DNA of 64,000 nucleotides from Candidatus Siliceabacter maunaloa (GCA_024330185.1 JANDLV010000002.1:62001-126000); one strand, 5' to 3'. Shown: positions 41,776 through 51,165, counted from the first letter of the stretch. Notes: generated from the letters alone by a model not told the origin. Made by a program: numbers and translations.

Positions 41776-42506
41776 AAGGGCTGCTTGCTGGGACGGATGA
41801 GCACCTCGTTGATGGCCACCCGCCGCGGTCGACCGACAGCGAAGGCGATCACGTCGGCGATGTCCTGGGAGGTGAGTGCCTCGACCTTCTCGTACATCGC
41901 CCGGGCGCCCTCCTGGCTGCGGGGGTGGGTGATGTGGTCGGTCAGCTCGGTGTCCACCGCGCCCGGCTCGACAACGATCACCCGCACGTCGGGGAGCAGC
42001 TCCTGGCGCAGGGCCTCCGACCAGCCGTTGAGACCCCACTTCGTCGCGTTGTAGACCGAGGAGCCCTTGCCCGCGGTGCGCCCGGCCACCGAGGAGATGT
42101 TCACGAGATCGCCGCCCCCGTCGCGCAGCTGGTCGAGGAAGACCTCGGTGGTCGTCATCGCGCCCAGCAGGTTGATCTCCACCATCCGCCGGGTCTCCTG
42201 GGCGTAGTCGGGGCCGAAGGGCGAGAGGAGCATCTGCCCGGCGTTGTTGATCAGGATGTCGGCGCCGCCGAGCTCGTCGTGCACGCGGGCCGCGGCCTGC
42301 TCGAGGGACGCCCGGTCGGTCACGTCGGCGGTCACCGCGATGGTGTCTCCTCCCAGCTCCCGGGCCAGCGCCTCGATGCGGTCGGAGCGTCGCGCCAGCA
42401 GCGCCACCCGGGCGCCGGCGGCCGCCAGGGTGTGCGCGGTCGCCTCCCCGATCCCGCTCGATGCGCCGGTGATGACCGCCGTGCGGCCGCTGATCTCGTC
42501 GGACAT
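41772..42506 (-). CDS. Short-chain dehydrogenase/reductase
   Basis: A 244-residue classical SDR. The nucleotide-binding TGASSGIGEATA, NNAG, active-site Ser in NISSVAG and YNATK (Tyr and Lys) are all present. The ATG at 42506 has a clear AAAGGAG 7 nt upstream, one of the few strong Shine-Dalgarno sites here. It is coupled to the MFS gene, which suggests a shared substrate; its identity is unknown. Confidence 0.9.
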   Translation of the reverse strand: MSDEISGRTAVITGASSGIGEATAHTLAAAGARVALLARRSDRIEALARELGGDTIAVTADVTDRASLEQAAARVHDELGGADILINNAGQMLLSPFGPDYAQETRRMVEINLLGAMTTTEVFLDQLRDGGGDLVNISSVAGRTAGKGSSVYNATKWGLNGWSEALRQELLPDVRVIVVEPGAVDTELTDHITHPRSQEGARAMYEKVEALTSQDIADVIAFAVGRPRRVAINEVLIRPSKQPL

Positions 42507-42525
42507 GTCGTGCTCCTTTGTCGTA

Positions 42526-43326
42526 TCAGGAGGGGTCGGGCCGGGCCAGCGCGGCGCAGTGGGGCACGCCCTGGCCGCCGGCGGCCAGACGGCGGAGGAT
42601 GCGCGGCGCCACGGAGGGATGGGCCACACCGAAGGGGATGGCGTAGGGACGCGTCGCGCGCTGAACGCGGAAGCCCGCGGTGACCAGCATCTGCCTGTGG
42701 GCGGCCACATTGGGCAGCCACCACTGGCAGAGCTCCGCCTCGGCGTTGAGGCGCGACACGGGGGTGCGCGGGTGACGCAGGCTCAGGCCGAGCTCCACCT
42801 GCTCGGCCGAGAGGAACCACCCGTCGCAGACCGAGCGGATGGCCTCGAGCGCGCGGATGGGCTCGCGCAGGTGCAGCAGCAGGCTGCCGCACACCACGAC
42901 GTCGAAGGTGCCGACCACCTCAGGGGACAGGTCGTAGGCGCTGAGCTCCAGCTTGCGCACCGAGGAGCCCAGCAGCTCGCGGGCGGCGTCGAAGCCCCTG
43001 CCCTTGCGCCCCGCGATCTGCGCCAGCGCCGCCGGCCCCCGCTCGCGCATGCGGGCCGGCCAGTCCCAGTCCCGGTGGTCGGACACGTCGGTGGCCACGA
43101 CCTCCCGTGCGCCTCGGCGCTCGAGCTCGAAGGCCAGGAAGCCGTCGTAGGTGCCCACGTCCAGGCAGCGCGTGCCGCGCACGTCCGGGAAGGGCATCCG
43201 CTCGACGATCGGGCGCAGGTCGAACCACCCGGGGGTGGCGGTCCCGTCGGGCAGCGCGATCGTGTGGTACCACAGCGCCACGCTGGCGACGGCCCGGGCG
43301 ATGTCCGTCGGGGCGCAGGCGCTCAC
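42526..43326 (-). CDS. CmoB-like (DUF1698) SAM methyltransferase
   Basis: 266 residues. WYHTIALPDGTATPGWFDLRP and RCLDVGTYDGFLAFELERRGA match the DUF1698 methyltransferase pattern, related to CmoB but without its full tRNA-modification context. The true substrate is unknown. The GTG at 43326 follows TAGAGT by 8 nt. It lies 19 bp upstream of the SDR gene, so the three genes to 40423 may be one transcript. Confidence 0.8.
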   Translation of the reverse strand: MSACAPTDIARAVASVALWYHTIALPDGTATPGWFDLRPIVERMPFPDVRGTRCLDVGTYDGFLAFELERRGAREVVATDVSDHRDWDWPARMRERGPAALAQIAGRKGRGFDAARELLGSSVRKLELSAYDLSPEVVGTFDVVVCGSLLLHLREPIRALEAIRSVCDGWFLSAEQVELGLSLRHPRTPVSRLNAEAELCQWWLPNVAAHRQMLVTAGFRVQRATRPYAIPFGVAHPSVAPRILRRLAAGGQGVPHCAALARPDPS

Positions 43327-43334
43327 GCGGTGCG

Positions 43335-43340
43335 ACTCTA
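43335..43340 (-). promoter_or_regulatory. -10-like TAGAGT of the DUF1698 methyltransferase gene
   Basis: Ends 8 nt before the GTG at 43326, in the gap with the divergent lipid kinase gene. Confidence 0.4.
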
Positions 43341-43402
43341 GTGGCGACCACCAGCCGGTAGGTGCTGGGTAACCGGCCCGTGGGCCCGGTGTAGGCCCGG
43401 CG

Positions 43403-44389
43403 ATGACCTCCCCCGCGACCGCGTCGGGCCTCGAGCGCCTCGGCGACGCCTTCTCCCTCACCGCCCCGCTCAAGCGCCGGCGCATGCTGGTCGTCGTCAA
43501 CCCCCACGCCACCACGGTCTCCGACCGGCTCAAGGGCCTGGTGGTGCACGCGCTCAACGGTCGCTACGAGGTCGACGCGGTGGACACCCAGCGCCGCGAC
43601 CACGCCTCGGACCTGTGCCGTGAGGCCGCCCACGAGGGCTACGACGTGGTGGTGTCCTTCGGCGGCGACGGGACCGTCAACGAGGTGGCCAACGGGCTCG
43701 CGGGCTCAGACACGCCGCTGACCTGCCTGCCCGGCGGGGCGAGCAACGTCCTGTGCCGGATGCTGGGCATCCCCAACGACATCGTCGACGCCACCGAGCA
43801 CCTCCTGCGCATCGCCGACCGCTGGGAGCCGCGGCGCATCGACCTCGCGAGGGTCAACGACCGCCACTTCACCTTCTCGGCCGGCGTGGGGCTCGACGCT
43901 GCGGTGGTCGAGCGGGTCGACGCCCGCCCGCGCCTCAAGGCACGCTGGCGCGAGTGGTACTTCGCCTACGCGGGGGCGTCGACGTTCCTGCGCCGCTACG
44001 TGGTCAATCCGCCGCGCCTGGCGGTGCGCGCCGACGGGCGGAAGGTCGAGGGGGTCACCGCGATGGTCCAGAACGGCGACGTGTTCAGCTACTTCGGCCC
44101 GCGTGCGCTGTACGTCTGCGACGGCGGTGCGCTGGACGACGGGCGGCTGGGCGCCGTGCTGCTGCGCCGCGCCAGCCCCGTGGACATGCCCACCGTGCTG
44201 GCCCGCCTGTTCGGCCCGATGAAGGTCACCGGGCACCGGCGGGTGTCCTCGTGGGCCGGGCTCGACGGCCTGGAGGTCAACTCGATCGACGGCCGCCCAG
44301 TGCACCTCCAGGTCGACGGCGACCACATCGGCGAGGTCACCGAGGCACGCTTCTCGGTCACGCCCGGCGGCCTGTCCGTGGTGGCCTGA
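43403..44389 (+). CDS. Diacylglycerol-kinase-like lipid kinase
   Basis: A 328-residue DagK/YegS family protein that phosphorylates a lipid such as diacylglycerol using ATP. LVVVNPHATTVSD is the N-terminal strand. VSFGGDGTVNEVANGL contains the GGDGT nucleotide loop, and CLPGGASNVLCRML is the conserved second motif. The C-terminal beta domain ends in VDGDHIGEVTEARFSV. The substrate (diacylglycerol, sphingosine-like or other) cannot be fixed. Confidence 0.88.
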   Translation: MTSPATASGLERLGDAFSLTAPLKRRRMLVVVNPHATTVSDRLKGLVVHALNGRYEVDAVDTQRRDHASDLCREAAHEGYDVVVSFGGDGTVNEVANGLAGSDTPLTCLPGGASNVLCRMLGIPNDIVDATEHLLRIADRWEPRRIDLARVNDRHFTFSAGVGLDAAVVERVDARPRLKARWREWYFAYAGASTFLRRYVVNPPRLAVRADGRKVEGVTAMVQNGDVFSYFGPRALYVCDGGALDDGRLGAVLLRRASPVDMPTVLARLFGPMKVTGHRRVSSWAGLDGLEVNSIDGRPVHLQVDGDHIGEVTEARFSVTPGGLSVVA

Positions 44390-44499
44390 GCCCCCGCCGT
44401 CGGGGCCCATGGCGCTGTTCCTGCGCATCCGGGCCTCAAGCGATCGGTCTTGCACGCCGATGCGCGACTCGTCGGCCCTGCTTGTGTTCCGACCACGCG

Positions 44500-46284
44500 A
44501 TGCGACGCCTCCCCCTCCTTCTGCTCCCCGTCATCGCCGTCCTCGGCCTCCTCGCTGCGCCCGCGCTCTCGCTGGAGCGCTGGCGCCCCGGGCCCGTCGA
44601 CTTCACCCTCGAGCTGGCCGACGAGAGCCTGGACCGTGGCGCCAACGCGGGCGCGACCTACGTCTCGGACCCCATCCAGACGCCCAAGCGCTTCGACCTC
44701 ATGGGCCTGCAGTGGGCCGACAGCGAGGAGCCGATCGGCGTGTGGATCCGCACCCGCGACGGCGAGGAGCCGTGGAGCCCGTGGGTCGAGGCGGGCAACG
44801 AGCAGGGCGAGCCGGCCAGCGACGGTGTCTGGGCCGGCGGGGCCGACGCCTTCCAGGCGCGCTTCACCGCGCCGCCGGAGGACCTCGAGGCCAGCTTCGT
44901 CAACACCACCGGCACGGCCACGCCGGTCGAGGAGGCCGCCACCGAGCTGCGCGACGCCGCGAACACCGCCGTGCTGGCCACCGTGGGCAACGCGGTGGCC
45001 TGGGCGCAGGGCGCGAGCGGGCCGCCCTCGATCGTGCCCCGCGAGGCGTGGGCGGGCGACGACTGCCCGCCGCGCGAGGCCCCGAGCATGGGCAAGGTGG
45101 ACATGGCGTTCATCCACCACACCGTCTCCACCAACGACTACCGCCCCGACGAGTCGGGCGCGGTCATCCTGGCCATGTGCCGCTACCACCGCAACAGCCT
45201 CGAGTGGAACGACATCGGCTACAACTTCCTCGTCGACCGCTGGGGCAAGGTCTACGAGGGGCGCGCCGGGGGCATCGACCAGGCGGTGATCGGCGCCCAG
45301 ACGCAGGGCTTCAACAGCGTCTCCACCGGCGTCGCGGCCATCGGCACCTACACGTCGGCAACCCCGCCGCCCGAGCAGGTTTCGGCCATCGCCTCGCTGC
45401 TGGCCTGGAAGCTCCCCGCCCACGGCGTGCCCACCACCGGCGAGGCGACCGTCACATCCCTGGGCGGCTCGTCCAACCGCTTCCCCTCCGGCGAGCAGGC
45501 CACCTTCCAGCGCATCGCGGCCCACCGCGACGCGGGCAAGACCATCTGCCCCGGCGACGGGATGATCGCCCAGCTCGCCTCGCTGCGCTCCCAGGCCGGC
45601 GAGCGCGAGCAGCCGCTCAGCAGCCCCGGCGGGGCCAGCCAGGCGCCGCAGGGTGACCAGCCGGTCAGCGCGGAGATCCACGCGCCCAAGCTGGAGATCC
45701 TGCGCTCCGACATGGAGCGCTCGCGCAGCGTGCTCGACGTCCATGCTCCGATCACCGCGCGCGCCTCGGGCACGGCCGGCGTGGAACTGTACGCCGCCCA
45801 GCAGCGCCACGTCTTCGACGCGCCGGTCGACAGCCAGGGCCGGCGGATCAACTTCCGCGAGACCATCCCGACGGCACAGGCCCGCCTGGGCACCGGGATC
45901 CTCACCATCCGCTACCCGGGCGACGCCGACACACGGCCCCAGGAGCTACGCCTGCGCGCGGCCAACGGCCGGTCCAACCTCGCGCTGGAGCGCCCGCGCC
46001 TGGACGGCGGCGTCTTGAGCGCCGGTGGCACGATCAACCCGCGCGCCACAGGCGTCGTACGCGTATCGGTCAGCTACGTCCACCAGGGCCAGACCCACGT
46101 CGTCGAGCGCACCGCGCCCGTCGCCGGCGGGCGCTGGGCGCTGGCCGCGCCGCTGCCGCCCGAGGACAACATGCGCATCGCCCAGCGCACCGGCACCGTG
46201 CACTCCACCACCGCCTATACCGGCGACTTCGACGCGCGCCTGCGCGGCGAGGCGCAGTCCTACCAGGTCCTGGGCGCGCCGTAG
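44500..46284 (+). CDS. Secreted peptidoglycan amidase (PGRP/amidase-2 family)
   Basis: A 594-residue exported N-acetylmuramoyl-L-alanine amidase-like protein. The signal peptide (LPLLLLPVIAVLGLLAAPALS) precedes an N-terminal region of about 170 residues. The PGRP domain follows: IVPREAWAGDDCPPRE, FIHHTVSTNDYRPDE, CRYHRNSLEWNDIGYNFLVD, GRAGGIDQAVIGAQTQGFN, and a later AAHRDAGKTICPGDGM. The two histidines and the cysteine fit the zinc ligands. A C-terminal beta-rich region of about 220 residues probably binds the wall or other surface polymers. Confidence 0.88.
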   Translation: MRRLPLLLLPVIAVLGLLAAPALSLERWRPGPVDFTLELADESLDRGANAGATYVSDPIQTPKRFDLMGLQWADSEEPIGVWIRTRDGEEPWSPWVEAGNEQGEPASDGVWAGGADAFQARFTAPPEDLEASFVNTTGTATPVEEAATELRDAANTAVLATVGNAVAWAQGASGPPSIVPREAWAGDDCPPREAPSMGKVDMAFIHHTVSTNDYRPDESGAVILAMCRYHRNSLEWNDIGYNFLVDRWGKVYEGRAGGIDQAVIGAQTQGFNSVSTGVAAIGTYTSATPPPEQVSAIASLLAWKLPAHGVPTTGEATVTSLGGSSNRFPSGEQATFQRIAAHRDAGKTICPGDGMIAQLASLRSQAGEREQPLSSPGGASQAPQGDQPVSAEIHAPKLEILRSDMERSRSVLDVHAPITARASGTAGVELYAAQQRHVFDAPVDSQGRRINFRETIPTAQARLGTGILTIRYPGDADTRPQELRLRAANGRSNLALERPRLDGGVLSAGGTINPRATGVVRVSVSYVHQGQTHVVERTAPVAGGRWALAAPLPPEDNMRIAQRTGTVHSTTAYTGDFDARLRGEAQSYQVLGAP

Positions 46285-46324
46285 CAAGGCCCCGGAGCGG
46301 CCGGCTTCGCGGCGAGCCCCCGGC

Positions 46325-46330
46325 TAGCCT
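46325..46330 (+). promoter_or_regulatory. -10-like TAGCCT before the nhaA leader ORF
   Basis: Ends 7 nt before the ATG at 46338, not before the nhaA GTG. This supports translation of the leader peptide. Confidence 0.4.
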
Positions 46331-46337
46331 GGGGGCG

Positions 46338-46376
46338 ATGCCCGCCGCTCCCGTAACGGCTCGCCGACCCCGGTGA
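46338..46376 (+). CDS. 12-residue leader ORF overlapping nhaA
   Basis: MPAAPVTARRPR then TGA; the stop overlaps the nhaA GTG in a GTGA junction. The leaderless spacing to TAGCCT suggests that ribosomes load here and reach nhaA by coupling. It is too short for homology, so it is inferred from layout only. Confidence 0.4.
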   Translation: MPAAPVTARRPR

Positions 46377-47608
46377 GCACCGGCCCCGAGACAACCCCCC
46401 AGGCGGTCCGCCGGCGGGTCCGCCGGGCGGTGGACCCCCTCCCCGAGTTCCTGCACCAGGAGTCGTCGAGCGGGGTGGCGCTGCTGGTCGCCACCGTCGC
46501 CGCGCTGGTGTGGGCCAACGTCATCGGCGAGGCGAGCTACACGTCGTTCTGGGAGACCGGGCTGACGCTGGGCTTCGGCTCGCTCTCGCTGGAAGAGGAC
46601 CTACACGGCTGGGTCAACGACGGGCTCATGGTGCTGTTCTTCTTCGTGGTCGGCCTGGAGATCAAGCGCGAGCTCGCGGTGGGCCGGCTCAGCGACCGCA
46701 AGACCGCGCTGCTGCCGGTGATCGCCGCGGTCGGCGGGGTCGTCGTCCCCGCGCTGATCTTCGTGGCCATCATGGGCGGTCGCCCCGGCGCCGACGGCTG
46801 GGCCATCCCCATGGCCACCGACATCGCCTTCGCAGTGGGCGTGCTCGCGCTGCTGGGCGACCGCGTCTCGGCCGGGGTCAAGCTGCTGCTGCTGAGCATC
46901 GCGATCGTCGACGACCTGATCGCGATCTCGGTGATCGCGCTCTTCTACTCCGAGGGGATCTCGCTGCTGTGGCTGGCGGCCGCCGTGATCGGGCTGGGGA
47001 TGGTGGTCGGGATGCGCATGGTCGGCGTGCGGCGGGTGGCCGCCTACATCCCGGTCGGCCTGCTCGTGTGGGTTGCCGCCCTGGAGTCCGGCGTGCACCC
47101 CACCGTGGCCGGCGTGGCCCTCGCCCTCCTCACCCCCGCCCAGCCGGTGAACGGTCGCCGCGTGCTGGAGCAGCTAGAGCACCGGCTGCACCCCTGTTCC
47201 GCGTTCGCCGTCCTGCCCCTGTTCGCGCTGGCCAACGCCGGCATCGCCCTCGACGGCGAGGTGCTCGCCGACGCCGTGGCCAGCCCCCTGCCCTGGGCCA
47301 TCGCCGCGGGGCTGGTGGTGGGCAAGCTGCTGGGCATCGCCGGCGCGGCCCTGCTCGCGCTGCGCCTGCGCGTCGGCGCGCTGGGGGAGGACGTGCGCCT
47401 CGCGCAGGTGTGGGGCGTCGCCGCCCTGGGCGGGATCGGCTTCACCGTCTCGCTGTTCGTCGCACAGCTCGCCTACACCGACCCCGAGGTCATCGACCTG
47501 GCCAAGATCGGCATCTTCGCCGGGTCGCTCGTCAGCGCCGCGTTGGGGGTGGCGCTGCTGACGCGCGGCGCGCGGGCGGGGCCTGCGGAGCCGCCGGCGC
47601 CTCCTTGA
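46373..47608 (+). CDS. nhaA: Na+/H+ antiporter NhaA
   Basis: A 411-residue inner-membrane antiporter exchanging internal Na+ for external H+. PLPEFLHQESSSGVALL is the typical start. GLEIKRELAVG, WAIPMATDIAFAVGVLALLG and LSIAIVDDLIAI carry the conserved segments; the paired aspartates in VDD correspond to the ion-binding site. GGIGFTVSLFVAQLA and about 11-12 helices complete the fold. The start overlaps the stop of a 12-residue leader ORF. Confidence 0.95.
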   Translation: MSTGPETTPQAVRRRVRRAVDPLPEFLHQESSSGVALLVATVAALVWANVIGEASYTSFWETGLTLGFGSLSLEEDLHGWVNDGLMVLFFFVVGLEIKRELAVGRLSDRKTALLPVIAAVGGVVVPALIFVAIMGGRPGADGWAIPMATDIAFAVGVLALLGDRVSAGVKLLLLSIAIVDDLIAISVIALFYSEGISLLWLAAAVIGLGMVVGMRMVGVRRVAAYIPVGLLVWVAALESGVHPTVAGVALALLTPAQPVNGRRVLEQLEHRLHPCSAFAVLPLFALANAGIALDGEVLADAVASPLPWAIAAGLVVGKLLGIAGAALLALRLRVGALGEDVRLAQVWGVAALGGIGFTVSLFVAQLAYTDPEVIDLAKIGIFAGSLVSAALGVALLTRGARAGPAEPPAPP

Positions 47609-47669
47609 CCGCGCTCGCCCAGCTCCGGCGGGGTCACCGGGGCACGATCGCGGGCGCCGAGCTTCCCTC

Positions 47670-47699
47670 CCTCTCCTCACCGCTGCCGTTCGCCGGCGC
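47670..47699. repeat. 30-bp dispersed repeat, copy 1
   Basis: Identical over 30 bp to 52822-52851. On the minus strand it begins GCGCCGGCGAACGGCAGCGG and ends GTGAGGAGAGG. It lies in the convergent gap between nhaA and the NhaP-type gene. Confidence 0.7.
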
Positions 47700-47728
47700 C
47701 ACAGACCCGCCCCAGGCATAGCCACCCC

Positions 47729-49513
47729 TCACGGCGTCGCCAGGGCCCCGATGACCTCACGCCACCACGCCCGGTCGGCCTCGTCGCGGGCGTGACCCAG
47801 GCGCCGGCGCGCCGCCCCCTGGACCGCGACCGTCGGCCCCACCGCCATCACCGGGCCGGTGAAGGCCATGCGCCCATCCTCCAGGGCGACCACCGCGCCG
47901 GGCCGGTCGCGCCGGGTACGCACCTGCTCGACCACCGCGACGCCTTCGACGGCCTCGGGCCGGGAGGCATCCCCGTCCGCCGACCGCCACGGCCGCGTGC
48001 TGAAGATCGTGGTGCGCAGCGGCCCGCGCTGACGCCGCGGCGTGGCCAAGGGACCCTCCCGCCACAGGCCGAGCAGCTCGCGGAAGGCCACCGCGACCTC
48101 CTGACGCACCAGGACATGGAGGCGGTCCCCGGCGTCGATACGGCTGGAACCGCGCGGGGGGATGGCCTGGTCGTCGCGGATGATCACGTTGAGCAGCGCC
48201 TCGCGGGGAAGCTGCAGCTCGCGGACCACGCGCCCGACCACCGCGTCCCCCGGACGGACGCGGAACTCGATCACCTCGGCCCCCAGGCGCCGGGTCGTGG
48301 CCGGGTCGGCCAGCGGCGCGGGCAGCGCGGACTCCTGGGTGGTCATCCCGAGACGCTCGGCCAGGGGCTCGAAGGTCGGCCCTTGCACGAGGGTGGAGAT
48401 GAGCACGGCGAAGAAGACGATGTTGAAGAACTCGGCGCTGCCCGGCAGGCCCGCGATGACCGGGAACGTGGCCAGCACGACGGGCACCGCCCCCCGTAGC
48501 CCCGCCCAGGCCAGCACGGCACGCTCGCGCAGGTCGAAGCCCCGCACCGCCAGCACGGCGATCGGCCGCGCCACGAAGGTCAGGATGACCGCCAGCAGGA
48601 CGCCCTCCCAGGCGAAGTCGAGGAGCTGGCCGGGGAAGACGAGCAGGCCCAGGGCGAAGAACAGCGCTAGCTGGGCCACCCAGGCCAGCCCGTCGTGAAA
48701 GGTGACCAGGGTCTGGCGCGCCGGGGTCTGGAAGCTGCCCAGCACCAGGCCGGCCAGGTAGACGGCCAGGAAGCCCGAGCCGCCCACGACCGCCGCGCTG
48801 CCGAAGGCCAGGCCGACCGTGGCCACCGAGGCGACCGGGTACAGCCCGGCCGAGCCGAGGGTCACCCGTTTGAGCACCGCCACCGCGCCGAAGCCCACCG
48901 CCAGCCCGCCCGCGGCGCCGAGCAGGAGCTGCTGGGCGAAGAGGCCGAGCATGTCGGGCACGCCGTAGCCCGGCGTGGTGATCCACTCGATGAAGCCGAT
49001 GACCAGGAGCACCGCGACCGGGTCGTTGGAGCCCGCCTCCCCCTCCAGGGTCCGGGCCAGCCGCCGGCGCAGCGTGGAGCCGCGCAGCACGGCGAAGACC
49101 GCTGCGCTGTCGGTGGAGGCGACGATCGAGCCCAGCAGCAGCCCGTAGAGCAGCGGCAGGTCCAGCAGCCAGGCGGCGGCCAGCCCGGTGATGAGCGCGG
49201 TGACGACGGTGCCCAGCGTGGCCAGGATCGCCGCGGGCACGACGACCGGCCGGATCTCGCTCCACCCCGAGGCCAGGCCGCCCTCGAAGAGGATCAGCAC
49301 GAGCGCGACCACGCCGACGTCCTTGACCAGCTCGGTGTCGTCGACCTCGATCCATCCGAGCCCGTCGGAGCCCACGATCATGCCGATGGCCAGGAAGGCC
49401 AGCAGGCCGGGGAGCCGCAGGCGGCCGGCCAGCAGCGAGGCCAGCACCCCGGCGGCCAGCAGCAGGCCGCCGACGAGGAGCAGGCGGCCGTCCTCGAGGC
49501 CCTGGCCGATCAC
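47729..49513 (-). CDS. CvrA/NhaP2-type cation/proton antiporter with TrkA-C domain
   Basis: A 594-residue CPA1-family membrane protein. About 12-13 helices contain FEGGLASGW, IVASTDSAAVFAVLRG and EGEAGSNDPVAVLLV (the ND pair of the ion site). A cytosolic TrkA-C/RCK-C-type domain follows (IEFRVRPGDAVVGRVV then IDAGDRLHVLVRQE) and a CorC_HlyC-like tail. K+ or Na+ specificity is not readable. The GTG overlaps the previous gene's stop (GTGA). Confidence 0.88.
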   Translation of the reverse strand: MIGQGLEDGRLLLVGGLLLAAGVLASLLAGRLRLPGLLAFLAIGMIVGSDGLGWIEVDDTELVKDVGVVALVLILFEGGLASGWSEIRPVVVPAAILATLGTVVTALITGLAAAWLLDLPLLYGLLLGSIVASTDSAAVFAVLRGSTLRRRLARTLEGEAGSNDPVAVLLVIGFIEWITTPGYGVPDMLGLFAQQLLLGAAGGLAVGFGAVAVLKRVTLGSAGLYPVASVATVGLAFGSAAVVGGSGFLAVYLAGLVLGSFQTPARQTLVTFHDGLAWVAQLALFFALGLLVFPGQLLDFAWEGVLLAVILTFVARPIAVLAVRGFDLRERAVLAWAGLRGAVPVVLATFPVIAGLPGSAEFFNIVFFAVLISTLVQGPTFEPLAERLGMTTQESALPAPLADPATTRRLGAEVIEFRVRPGDAVVGRVVRELQLPREALLNVIIRDDQAIPPRGSSRIDAGDRLHVLVRQEVAVAFRELLGLWREGPLATPRRQRGPLRTTIFSTRPWRSADGDASRPEAVEGVAVVEQVRTRRDRPGAVVALEDGRMAFTGPVMAVGPTVAVQGAARRRLGHARDEADRAWWREVIGALATP

Positions 49514-50763
49514 AGGTAGCGCACCACGATGTACGCGGTGGCCATGATCATGCTCACGAGCGTCACCGGCACGCCGACCTTCAGGAACTCGATGAAGCCG
49601 ATGCGCCGACCCTCACGCTCGGCCATGCCGGCGGCGGCGACGTTGGCGGCGGCCGCGACGATCGTCGTGTTGCCGCCGAAGCAGGCGCCCAGCGCCAGCG
49701 CCCACCAGTAGTCGTCGTCGCCCGTGCCGGCGGCGATCTGCTCGACCACGGGGATCATCGCCGCGGTCATGGGGATGTTGTCGATCAGTGCCCCGCCCAC
49801 CGCTGCGAACCAGGCGATGCCCAGGAGCTCGGCGGAGCGGTTGCCGGCGGTGGTCTCCTGAATCCAGTCGGCGACCCGGGCGATGGCGCCGGTGTGCTCG
49901 AGCGCCCCGACCAGGACGAACAGGCCGAGGAAGAAGAACAGCGTCGGCCACTCGATCCCGCCCAGCGCCTCCTCCACGCTCTGGCTGGTGAGCAGCAGCA
50001 TGATCGTCGCGCCCGCCAGCGCGACGGTCGCCGGCTCGATGCCCAGCGGGCGATGCACGAAGAAGGCGACGATGGTGAGCACCAGGACGGGCAGCGTGCG
50101 CCGCAGCTCGTCGGGTCGCTCGATCGCGGCGCGGGCGTCCAGTGCCATGACGCGGTCGCGCGCCTCGGGTGCGATGCGCAGGCGGCGGCGGAAGGCCGCG
50201 TACAGCCCCAGCGTGCACACCACGCAGGCCGCGAGCGCGATCGGCGCGAGGTTGACCAGGAAGGCCATGAAGGAAAGGTCGGTCGCGCCCGCGATGAGGA
50301 TGTTCGGCGGATCGCCGATCAGCGTGGCCGTGCCGCCCAGATTCGAGACGACGATCTCGATGATGACCAGCGGGATCGGGTCGATCTCCAGCCGGTGGGC
50401 GACCAGGAAGGTGATGGGCACCATCAGCAGGACGGTGGTCAGGTTGTCCAGGAAGGCCGACAGCAGCGCCGTCGTGGCGGCCAGCGCGACGGTGACCCCC
50501 AGCGGCCGTCCCTTGCCGAGCTGGGCCGCACGGATGGCCATGTAGGCGTAGACGCCCGTCGGCTCGGTCACCTTGACGATGAGCATCATCCCGGCGAGCA
50601 GACCGATCGTGTTCCAGTCGACCGCCTCGATGGCGATCTCCTGGTCGATGGTCTGGGTGAGCAGGACGGCGATCGCGCCGGCCAGCGCGACCTTGGTGCG
50701 GGCGAAGCGGTCGCTGGCGATGGCGGCCAGGACGACGGCGAAGATCCCGATGGCGAGGGGCAT
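49510..50763 (-). CDS. ArsB/NhaD-type (SLC13-like) transporter
   Basis: A 417-residue permease of the ion transporter superfamily with about 11 helices. TALLSAFLDNLTTVLLMVPIT, IGDPPNILI and GALIDNIPMTAAMIPV are the duplicated motifs of ArsB/NhaD/CitM transporters. Na+/H+ exchange (NhaD-like) is favoured by the coupled NhaP2-type gene, but arsenite or anion transport is possible; no arsenic genes are nearby. Confidence 0.85.
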   Translation of the reverse strand: MPLAIGIFAVVLAAIASDRFARTKVALAGAIAVLLTQTIDQEIAIEAVDWNTIGLLAGMMLIVKVTEPTGVYAYMAIRAAQLGKGRPLGVTVALAATTALLSAFLDNLTTVLLMVPITFLVAHRLEIDPIPLVIIEIVVSNLGGTATLIGDPPNILIAGATDLSFMAFLVNLAPIALAACVVCTLGLYAAFRRRLRIAPEARDRVMALDARAAIERPDELRRTLPVLVLTIVAFFVHRPLGIEPATVALAGATIMLLLTSQSVEEALGGIEWPTLFFFLGLFVLVGALEHTGAIARVADWIQETTAGNRSAELLGIAWFAAVGGALIDNIPMTAAMIPVVEQIAAGTGDDDYWWALALGACFGGNTTIVAAAANVAAAGMAEREGRRIGFIEFLKVGVPVTLVSMIMATAYIVVRYL

Positions 50764-51053
50764 CAGGCCCAGCCCTCCTGGGCGTCGAGCACGATGGGGT
50801 GGGTGCCCAGCATGCGCAGGTCACCCAGAAGCTCGGTCAGGGCGGGCACGTTCTCGGGGACCGCCTCGTGGTCGTGGGGCTCAAGCTGCACGATGGCCAC
50901 GTGCACCGGGGGGCGCTCCAGCTCCACGCTGCAGAAGCGCACGTCGTCCACGTCGGAGCGCTCGCGCAGGCCCTCCACGCGGTCCACCACCCAGGTGTGC
51001 ATCTCGGCGTGCTGCGGGCCGGGTTCCTGCCAGATGACGATGAGGCGCACCAC
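50763..51053 (-). CDS. Small hypothetical protein preceding the antiporter operon
   Basis: 96 residues, soluble, with several histidines and acidic residues (EPGPQHAEMHTWVVD, EPHDHEAVPENV). No family is recognised. Its stop overlaps the transporter start by 1 bp (TGATG), so the two are coupled. It might be a cytosolic regulator or metal-binding partner of the antiporters, but nothing proves it. Confidence 0.6.
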   Translation of the reverse strand: MVRLIVIWQEPGPQHAEMHTWVVDRVEGLRERSDVDDVRFCSVELERPPVHVAIVQLEPHDHEAVPENVPALTELLGDLRMLGTHPIVLDAQEGWA

Positions 51054-51095
51054 CCACCCGATGGTCCGTGGTGCGGCCCCCGTCCACCATGTGCG

Positions 51096-51118
51096 CCGAC
51101 ACCCATCCTGGGTGTCGG
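51096..51118. terminator. 10-bp perfect stem-loop downstream of the response regulator
   Basis: CCGACACCCA-TCC-TGGGTGTCGG, with no U tract. It lies between the response regulator end and the antiporter operon. Confidence 0.45.
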
Positions 51119-51165
51119 TTCTCCGCCAGCGGACTGTGCCGGGGGGCCCGCCTCACGCGGCTCTT

